Source: Haloimpatiens sp042688525 (GTDB lineage: Bacteria; Bacillota; Clostridia; Clostridiales; Clostridiaceae). From it: DNA of 64,000 nt. Below, piece by piece: positions 58,214 to 64,000 of the stretch (position 1 is the stretch's first letter; each line of letters begins with the position of its first letter). A program made the translations under genes and the position numbers. The notes under the pieces were generated by a model that saw only the letters and a program-made list of their open reading frames with translations, was not told the origin of the DNA and ran no database searches. The stretch is taken from positions 1,116,001 to 1,180,000 of the forward strand of contig NZ_JBHWAB010000001.1 of NCBI RefSeq assembly GCF_042688525.2, given 5' to 3'.

Positions 58214-59506
58214 ATGAATGTAAAAGTAGAAAAAATAGAAACTAATGTAGTAAAACTAGAAATTGCGGTAGAAGCAAAAGAGTTTGATGCAGCTCTTAAA
58301 AAATCATATTCAAAGAATGTTAAGAGATTTAATGTACCAGGTTTCAGAAAAGGAAAAGCACCTATGGCTATTATAAAAAAATATTATGGTGAAGGTGTTC
58401 TTTATGAAGATGCTATAAATTTCTGTTGTGAAGATACATATCCAAAAGCAGTAGAAGAAAATGATATTAAACCAATAGATTACCCTGAAATTGATATAGT
58501 TCAAGTAGAATCAGGTAAAGAATTTATTTATACTGCAAAAGTTACAGTTACACCAGAAGTACAACTTGGACAATACAAGGGTTTAGAAGTTAAAGAAGTT
58601 AAATATGAAGTAAAAGATGAAGAAGTAGATAATCAATTAAAAGCAATGCAAGAAAAAAATGCAAGAATAGAAACAAAAGTTGATGGTGAGGTTGAAAAAG
58701 GGGATATAGCAGTTATAGATTTTAAAGGATTTGTTGAAGAAAAAGAATTTGAAGGCGGAGAAGGAAAAGATTATAAATTAGAAATTGGTTCAGGTACTTT
58801 TATAGATAATTTTGAGGAACAATTAGTAGGTGCTAAAAAAGATGAAAAAAGAGAAATCAAAGTTACATTCCCAGAAGAATACGGAAATGAAGAGTTAAAT
58901 GGTAAACCAGCAACTTTTGAAGTAACTGTTAAAGAAATTCAAAAGAAAGAATTACCAGCATTAGATGATGAATTTACAAAAGAAGTATCTGAGTTTGATA
59001 CTTTAGATGAGTTAAAAGCTGATACAAGAAAAAAATTAGAAGAAGCTAATGAATTAAGAGCAAAAAGAGAGTTTGAAGAATCAGTATTAGATTCTGTATG
59101 TGAAAATGTTGAAGTTGAAATACCAGAAGTAATGATTAAAAAAGAAGTAGATATGATGTTAAGAGATCTTGAAATGAGATTAAGATATCAAGGACTAGAT
59201 CTTCAAACATATTATCAATATACAAACAATACTGAAGAAAAAGTTAGAGACTATATGAAAGAAACTGCAGAAAAAAGAGTTAAAACTAACTTAGTTGTTG
59301 ATCAAATAGCTAAGGAAGAAAATGTTGAAGTAAATGAAGAAGAATTATTAGAAAAAGCAAAAGAAATGGCTAAACAATATGGAAGCAAAGATACTGAAAA
59401 AACAGCTAAATTAGTTATGGAATCTCAAAAAAATATATTAAAAACAGAAATCATTAATCAAAAAGTTATTGAAATGTTGGTTAATAATAGCAAAATTGTA
59501 GCATAA
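58214..59506 (+). CDS. tig: Trigger factor
   Basis: 430 residues in the usual three domains. The ribosome-binding domain has the signature NVPGFRKGKAP near 40-50. The FKBP-type prolyl isomerase domain (about 155-240) includes GDIAVIDFKGFVE and GSGTFIDNFEEQLVG. The C-terminal chaperone domain is helical and Glu/Lys-rich. It binds nascent chains at the ribosome. AGGAGGAATAGGG precedes the ATG. It heads the tig-clpP-clpX-lonB-lonA run. Confidence 0.97.
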   Translation: MNVKVEKIETNVVKLEIAVEAKEFDAALKKSYSKNVKRFNVPGFRKGKAPMAIIKKYYGEGVLYEDAINFCCEDTYPKAVEENDIKPIDYPEIDIVQVESGKEFIYTAKVTVTPEVQLGQYKGLEVKEVKYEVKDEEVDNQLKAMQEKNARIETKVDGEVEKGDIAVIDFKGFVEEKEFEGGEGKDYKLEIGSGTFIDNFEEQLVGAKKDEKREIKVTFPEEYGNEELNGKPATFEVTVKEIQKKELPALDDEFTKEVSEFDTLDELKADTRKKLEEANELRAKREFEESVLDSVCENVEVEIPEVMIKKEVDMMLRDLEMRLRYQGLDLQTYYQYTNNTEEKVRDYMKETAEKRVKTNLVVDQIAKEENVEVNEEELLEKAKEMAKQYGSKDTEKTAKLVMESQKNILKTEIINQKVIEMLVNNSKIVA

Positions 59507-59521
59507 TATAGAATGAACAAC

Positions 59522-59547
59522 AATTGCCAGAACTTTTCTGGCAATTA
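59522..59547 (+). terminator. Hairpin between tig and clpP
   Basis: AATTGCCAGAAC pairs with TTCTGGCAATT. The T-tract is short (TAATTTT), so partial read-through into clpP is likely. Confidence 0.55.
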
Positions 59548-59574
59548 ATTTTAGGGTTACAAGGAGGGAATTTT

Positions 59575-60162
59575 ATGAGTTTGGTACCTGTTGTAGTTGA
59601 ACAAACTGGAAGAGGAGAAAGATCATATGATATTTATTCTAGACTTTTAAAGGATAGAATAATATTTTTAGGTGAAGAAGTAAATGATACAACAGCTAGT
59701 TTAGTAGTTGCACAATTATTATTTTTAGAAGCAGAAGATCCAGATAAGGATATATATTTATACATAAATAGCCCAGGTGGATCAATAACTTCAGGAATGG
59801 CTATTTATGATACTATGCAATACATTAAGCCAGATGTAAGTACTATATGTATAGGAATGGCTGCTTCTATGGGAGCTTTTTTGCTTAATGCTGGAGCAAA
59901 AGGAAAGAGATTTGCACTTCCAAATAGTGAAATTATGATACATCAACCACTTGGAGGGTTTAAAGGTCAGGCTACTGACATAGATATACATGCAAAAAGA
60001 ATAATTGCAATTAAGAAAAAATTAAATGAAATCATAAGTGAAAGAACTGGCCAACCGCTTGAAAAGGTAAAAAAGGATGTTGAAAGAGATTATTTTATGA
60101 CTGCAGAAGAAGCTAAAGAATATGGTTTAATTGACGAAGTTATTGTCAAGAATAAGAAATAA
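59575..60162 (+). CDS. clpP: ATP-dependent Clp protease proteolytic subunit
   Basis: 195 residues. The triad is Ser98 (GMAASMGA), His123 (MIHQPLGG) and Asp172 (ERDYF). It forms a double heptamer with ClpX or ClpC for protein turnover. ATG 59575 follows AAGGAGGG; an open frame continues upstream without a start signal. Confidence 0.97.
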   Translation: MSLVPVVVEQTGRGERSYDIYSRLLKDRIIFLGEEVNDTTASLVVAQLLFLEAEDPDKDIYLYINSPGGSITSGMAIYDTMQYIKPDVSTICIGMAASMGAFLLNAGAKGKRFALPNSEIMIHQPLGGFKGQATDIDIHAKRIIAIKKKLNEIISERTGQPLEKVKKDVERDYFMTAEEAKEYGLIDEVIVKNKK

Positions 60163-60187
60163 ATATAAACCCTAGAGAGGTGTAGAT

Positions 60188-61483
60188 ATGGCTAAATTTG
60201 AAGACAAGAAACAATTAAGATGTTCTTTTTGTGGGAAAAGTCAGGATCAAGTAAGACGACTGATTGCAGGACCAGGAGTATATATTTGTGACGAATGTAT
60301 AGAACTTTGTTCTGAAATTATAACTGATGAATTTGAAGATGAAACAGAAGTAGATAGAGGTTCTCTTCCAAAGCCAAAGGAAATAAAAGAATATTTAGAT
60401 CAATATGTTGTAGGTCAAGAAGAAGCTAAAAAATCATTAGCTGTGTCTGTTTATAATCATTATAAAAGAATAAATTCAAATGTAGATGCTGGTGATGTTG
60501 AATTACAAAAAAGTAATATTTTACTTTTAGGACCTACTGGATCAGGAAAAACTCTTTTAGCTCAAACATTGGCGAAATTTTTAAATGTTCCTTTTGCTAT
60601 AGCAGATGCAACTACATTAACTGAAGCAGGATATGTAGGTGAAGATGTAGAAAATATATTACTTAAATTGATACAAAATGCAGATTATGATATTGAAAGA
60701 GCAGAAAAAGGAATAATTTATATAGATGAAATTGATAAAATTGCAAGAAAATCTGAAAACCCATCAATCACTAGAGATGTTTCAGGAGAAGGTGTGCAAC
60801 AAGCATTATTAAAAATTTTAGAAGGTACTGTAGCTTCAGTTCCACCACAAGGAGGAAGAAAACATCCTCATCAAGAGTTTATACAGATAGATACTTCTAA
60901 TGTATTGTTTATATGTGGTGGTGCTTTTGATGGTATTGATAAAATAATAGAAAAAAGAACAAGAACAAGTTCATTAGGATTTGGAGCTCAAATTCAATCC
61001 AAGAAAGAAAAAGATATAGGCGTATTGTTAAAATCTATTATGCCTGGAGATTTGTTAAAATTTGGATTAATACCTGAATTTATTGGTAGAGTTCCAATAA
61101 TAGTGACATTAGAATCTTTAGATAGAGAATCTCTAATAAAAATTTTGAGAGAACCTAAAAATTCTTTAGTAAAACAGTATAAAAAGTTATTTGAAATAGA
61201 CGATGTAGAATTAGAATTTAACGAAGAAGCACTTGGAATAATAGCTGAAGAAGCAATAGATAGAAAAACTGGTGCTAGGGGATTGAGAGCAATTATAGAA
61301 GAAACGATGAAAGATATAATGTTTGACATTCCTTCTAACGAATCAATTCAAAAAGTTGTAATAAACAAAGATACAATTAAAACTAAGGAACCTGAAGTGA
61401 TTCTTGCAGAAGATGGTAAGAGATTACCACTTAAAGCTACAAAAAAGAACTTGAAAAGTAGAGATAATGAAACTGCTTCATAA
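60188..61483 (+). CDS. clpX: ClpX unfoldase
   Basis: 431 residues. The zinc-binding domain has Cys12, Cys15, Cys34 and Cys37 (CSFC..CDEC). Walker A GPTGSGKT lies at 115-122, Walker B IIYIDEID follows, and the substrate pore loop is near EAGYVGEDV. It unfolds substrates and feeds them to ClpP. AGAGAGGTG precedes the ATG, 25 bases after clpP. A terminator follows. Confidence 0.97.
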   Translation: MAKFEDKKQLRCSFCGKSQDQVRRLIAGPGVYICDECIELCSEIITDEFEDETEVDRGSLPKPKEIKEYLDQYVVGQEEAKKSLAVSVYNHYKRINSNVDAGDVELQKSNILLLGPTGSGKTLLAQTLAKFLNVPFAIADATTLTEAGYVGEDVENILLKLIQNADYDIERAEKGIIYIDEIDKIARKSENPSITRDVSGEGVQQALLKILEGTVASVPPQGGRKHPHQEFIQIDTSNVLFICGGAFDGIDKIIEKRTRTSSLGFGAQIQSKKEKDIGVLLKSIMPGDLLKFGLIPEFIGRVPIIVTLESLDRESLIKILREPKNSLVKQYKKLFEIDDVELEFNEEALGIIAEEAIDRKTGARGLRAIIEETMKDIMFDIPSNESIQKVVINKDTIKTKEPEVILAEDGKRLPLKATKKNLKSRDNETAS

Positions 61484-61485
61484 GT

Positions 61486-61516
61486 AAAAATGGCACATTG
61501 TGTGCCATTTTTTTTT
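61486..61516 (+). terminator. Terminator after clpX
   Basis: AAAAATGGCACA, loop TTG, TGTGCCATTTTT and further Ts. Confidence 0.92.
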
Positions 61517-61631
61517 ATAAAAATTTATAGTTTTGTTTTTATAAAATACAGGAATATATTGTTAAGAAAATGATAATACTAGAAATGTGAGGATGCCGAA
61601 GTGAGAAGGGGAGTGTAATTTTAAAATTAAT

Positions 61632-63323
61632 ATGATGACAAATACTTTAATAATAATAGAAATATTTTTTACAACAATAATAGGTTTTTATTTTTTGAAT
61701 GCTTTAAAAGGACAACAGAATAATAAAGTAGCTTTTAATAAAGAAGGAAAAAAAGAAATGGAAAAGTTAATGAAACTTAAAAGTATAAGTTTAACTGAAC
61801 CATTAACTGAAAAAAGTAGACCTACTTCTTTTCAGGAAATTATAGGTCAAAAGCAAGGAATAAAAGCACTACAAGCTGCTATATGTGGTCCCAATCCCCA
61901 AAATGTTATTATATATGGTCCGCCGGGGGTAGGAAAAACAGCTGCAGCAAGATTGGTACTAGAAGATGCTAAAAATAGGAAATGTTCACCTTTTAAAAAT
62001 GATTCAAAATTTGTAGAATTAGATGCTACTACAATACGATTTGACGATAGAGGAATTGCTGATCCATTAATTGGGTCTGTGCATGATCCTATATATCAAG
62101 GTGCTGGAGCATTAGGAGTAGCTGGAGTTCCACAACCTAAGCCAGGTGCAGTTACTAAAGCACATGGGGGAGTTTTATTTATTGATGAAATAGGAGAGTT
62201 ACATCCTGTTGAAATGAATAAATTATTAAAAGTATTAGAAGATAGAAAAGTATTTCTTGATAGTGGATATTTTAATTCGGAAGACCCCAATACACCTGAA
62301 TATATAAAAGATATTTTTCAAAATGGATTACCAGCTGATTTTAGATTAATAGGTGCTACAACAAGAAGTCCAGAAGAAATAACTCCTGCTTTGCGTTCTA
62401 GATGTGTAGAAATTTTTTTCAGAGGGTTGCTTCCAGATGAGATAGAAATTGTTGCATTGAATTCTGTAGAAAAAATAGGGCTAGAGATTGAGAAAAAGGC
62501 ATATAAACTAGTTGGAAAGTATGCTACAAATGGTAGAGAAGCAGTTAATTTAATACAGTTAAGTGCAGGAATTGCAATAGGAGATTCTAGAAAAGTTATT
62601 ACTAGAAGTGATATAGAATGGGTAATAGAAAATGGTCAATATTCACCAAGACCTGAGAAAAAAATAGCTTTACAGCCACAAATAGGATATGTAAATGGAT
62701 TAGCTGTTTATGGATCTAATATGGGTATGATTATGGAAATTGAAGCAAGTGCTAAAAAAGTAAATATAAGAAAAGGAGTATTAAAAACTACAGGGATAGT
62801 AGAGGAAGAAGAAATAAGCGGAAATAATAAAAAATTGAAGAGAAAAAGTACTGCTAGAGCATCTATAGAAAATGTTATAACAGTTTTAGAAAAGGTATTT
62901 AATATTAATTGTGATGAATATGATATACACGTAAATTTTCCTGGAGGCATGCCGGTTGATGGACCATCTGCAGGGATAAGTATTGCTGTTGCTGTATATA
63001 GTGCTATAAAAAATATTCCAGTAGATAATCAAGTTGCTATGACAGGAGAAATATCTTTATATGGTAATGTTAAACCTGTTGGTGGTGTAAGTTCAAAAAT
63101 TCAAGCTGCAAAAAAAGCAGGAGCTACAAAAATAATCATTCCAAAAGAAAATTGGCAAAATAATTTTGAAAAAATAAAAGATGCTGAAGTGATTTCTGTT
63201 ACAAATATAAAAGAAGTAATTAAAATAGCATTGAAACGAGATGAAAGTCAAAACTTTAATAATGAATCTGAAATGGTTTTAGTTGCTAAACCTTATAATA
63301 ATATAAATATCCCTCATAATTAA
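61632..63323 (+). CDS. lonB: ATP-dependent protease LonB
   Basis: 563 residues. A short N-terminal membrane-like stretch is followed by an AAA domain with Walker A YGPPGVGKT near residue 97, Walker B VLFIDEIGELHP, and a sensor Arg. The Lon protease domain has the catalytic Ser in DGPSAGIS and Lys in SSKIQAAKKAG. This is the LonB/YlxX-like form found in Firmicutes next to lonA. The ATG at 61632 has its purine-rich site (GGGGAGTG) rather far upstream, so the exact start is uncertain. Confidence 0.93.
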   Translation: MMTNTLIIIEIFFTTIIGFYFLNALKGQQNNKVAFNKEGKKEMEKLMKLKSISLTEPLTEKSRPTSFQEIIGQKQGIKALQAAICGPNPQNVIIYGPPGVGKTAAARLVLEDAKNRKCSPFKNDSKFVELDATTIRFDDRGIADPLIGSVHDPIYQGAGALGVAGVPQPKPGAVTKAHGGVLFIDEIGELHPVEMNKLLKVLEDRKVFLDSGYFNSEDPNTPEYIKDIFQNGLPADFRLIGATTRSPEEITPALRSRCVEIFFRGLLPDEIEIVALNSVEKIGLEIEKKAYKLVGKYATNGREAVNLIQLSAGIAIGDSRKVITRSDIEWVIENGQYSPRPEKKIALQPQIGYVNGLAVYGSNMGMIMEIEASAKKVNIRKGVLKTTGIVEEEEISGNNKKLKRKSTARASIENVITVLEKVFNINCDEYDIHVNFPGGMPVDGPSAGISIAVAVYSAIKNIPVDNQVAMTGEISLYGNVKPVGGVSSKIQAAKKAGATKIIIPKENWQNNFEKIKDAEVISVTNIKEVIKIALKRDESQNFNNESEMVLVAKPYNNINIPHN

Positions 63324-63344
63324 TTTTAATGAGGGATATTTATA
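63305..63344 (+). terminator. Terminator at the end of lonB
   Basis: AAATATCCCTCAT pairs with ATGAGGGATATTT. The lonB stop codon is inside the loop. Confidence 0.85.
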
Positions 63345-63374
63345 TTATTTAAGTTGTGAAAAGTTTAATTAAAA

Positions 63375-63403
63375 TTGAAAAAAAATGTTTTTATGGTTAT
63401 AAT
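63375..63403 (+). promoter_or_regulatory. Promoter of lonA
   Basis: TTGAAA (63375-63380), a 17-base spacer and TATAAT (63398-63403). Confidence 0.85.
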
Positions 63404-63468
63404 ATATTAGTCTAATTATATATTTATGTGTATAGTATGTTATCAATAAACGAGAGAGGGGAGAAAAA

Positions 63469-64000
63469 ATGACAGATAAAATAAATACTCTTCCGCTAAT
63501 TCCTCTAAGAGGAATGGTTGTTTTCCCTGAAATGATCATACATTTTGATGTTGGAAGAAAAAAATCTATAGCTGCTCTTGAAGAAGCTATGATGAATGAT
63601 CAAAAAATATTTTTAGTTACTCAAAAGGAAGCAAAAGTTGAAGAGCCAGATACAGAGGATATAAATGTAGTTGGTACTGTTTGTACAATTAAGCAAATTT
63701 TAAGATTACCTGGTGATACAGTAAGAGTACTTGTTGAAGGTGAAGATAGAGCTAAAATCATTGAATATAGTGAGAGTGATCCATTTTTTAAGGTAAATAT
63801 TGAAATATTACAAAGTAAAGAAATAGAAGATAGTAAAGAAATTGAGGCATTAATGCGTTCAGTTAAAAATACTTTTGATGAGTATGTTAAATTATCTGGA
63901 AGTATACCTATGGAGGCTATCATAACTTTAGATGATGTAGATAGATCAAGTGATTTAGCAGATATTATTATTTCATATTTACCTCTAAAACAGAGTAAAA
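63469..64000 (+). CDS. lon: Lon protease LonA, N-terminal part (cut by window edge)
   Basis: The ATG at 63469 follows GAGAGGGGAG. The 177 residues in the window are the Lon N-terminal substrate-binding domain: NTLPLIPLRGMVVFPEM, FLVTQKEA, VGTVCTIKQILRLPGDTVRVLVEG and the helical start with IPMEAI. The frame runs off the right edge, so the AAA and protease domains are outside. It has its own promoter and follows lonB, the usual clostridial order. Confidence 0.95.
   Translation, partial: MTDKINTLPLIPLRGMVVFPEMIIHFDVGRKKSIAALEEAMMNDQKIFLVTQKEAKVEEPDTEDINVVGTVCTIKQILRLPGDTVRVLVEGEDRAKIIEYSESDPFFKVNIEILQSKEIEDSKEIEALMRSVKNTFDEYVKLSGSIPMEAIITLDDVDRSSDLADIIISYLPLKQSK

Overview
The window is strongly AT-rich, low-GC Firmicute DNA. 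Most genes have strong purine-rich ribosome binding sites, and the gene content points to Clostridium sensu stricto: pyruvate formate-lyase, a clostridial flavodiiron protein, HprK, a Firmicute 6S RNA, tig-clpP-clpX-lonB-lonA, and a TPP riboswitch ahead of thiSFGH. A gene set resembling the clostridiolysin S locus of C. botulinum/C. sporogenes supports a relative of that group. I cannot name the species from sequence alone. No tRNA, rRNA, CRISPR array, transposase or phage genes were seen.

Layout. 1-7.6 kb: small unknown genes, a nucleotidyltransferase, a MocR-type regulator, an HTH+HEAT protein, YigZ and the HelD helicase. 8-15.4 kb: flavodiiron protein, arginase (minus), 6S RNA, MTA/purine nucleoside phosphorylase (minus), hprK, a CorA transporter and an M18 aminopeptidase, then a glpT relic. 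16.2-22.2 kb: a carbohydrate cluster with a PRD regulator carrying EIIB- and EIIA-like domains, ascorbate-type PTS IIB and IIC, a structured RNA candidate and a split transketolase. 22.3-29 kb: a MerR-methyltransferase fusion, two DegT aminotransferases with a nucleotide-sugar dehydrogenase, a PAP2 phosphatase and a signal peptidase I. 29.6-35.2 kb: a dicarboxylate symporter (minus), a lone SIR2-like protein, a thioesterase and a PspA-centred envelope module.

35.4-44 kb is the most interesting part: a streptolysin S/clostridiolysin S-type biosynthetic operon. Two tandem, nearly identical 56-residue precursors each carry an uninterrupted run of nine cysteines. They are followed by a terminator/attenuator hairpin and then by SagB-like dehydrogenase, SagC-like partner, SagD-like YcaO protein, SagE-like CPBP protease, a SagF-position membrane protein and a three-gene ABC exporter (SagGHI). 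The enzymes should convert the Cys/Ser core of the precursors to azoles, and the exporter should secrete the product. A two-component system flanked by two lipoprotein genes follows and may sense envelope stress or regulate the locus; that link is inference.

48.5-64 kb: TPP riboswitch-controlled thiS-thiF, thiG, thiH and thiE, then pflA and pflB on the minus strand, an unknown anchored protein, an internally deleted sugar isomerase relic, and the protein quality control run tig, clpP, clpX, lonB and the start of lonA.

Scattered through the intergenic spaces is a family of long palindromic, non-coding elements with terminal repeats close to ACTCAACTTTCGCAG...CTGCGAAAGTTGAGT. There are five with both arms, one short deletion form and at least three fragments. 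Several carry different inner palindromes nested at the same point, which suggests layered MITE-like insertions. They tend to sit directly after stop codons.
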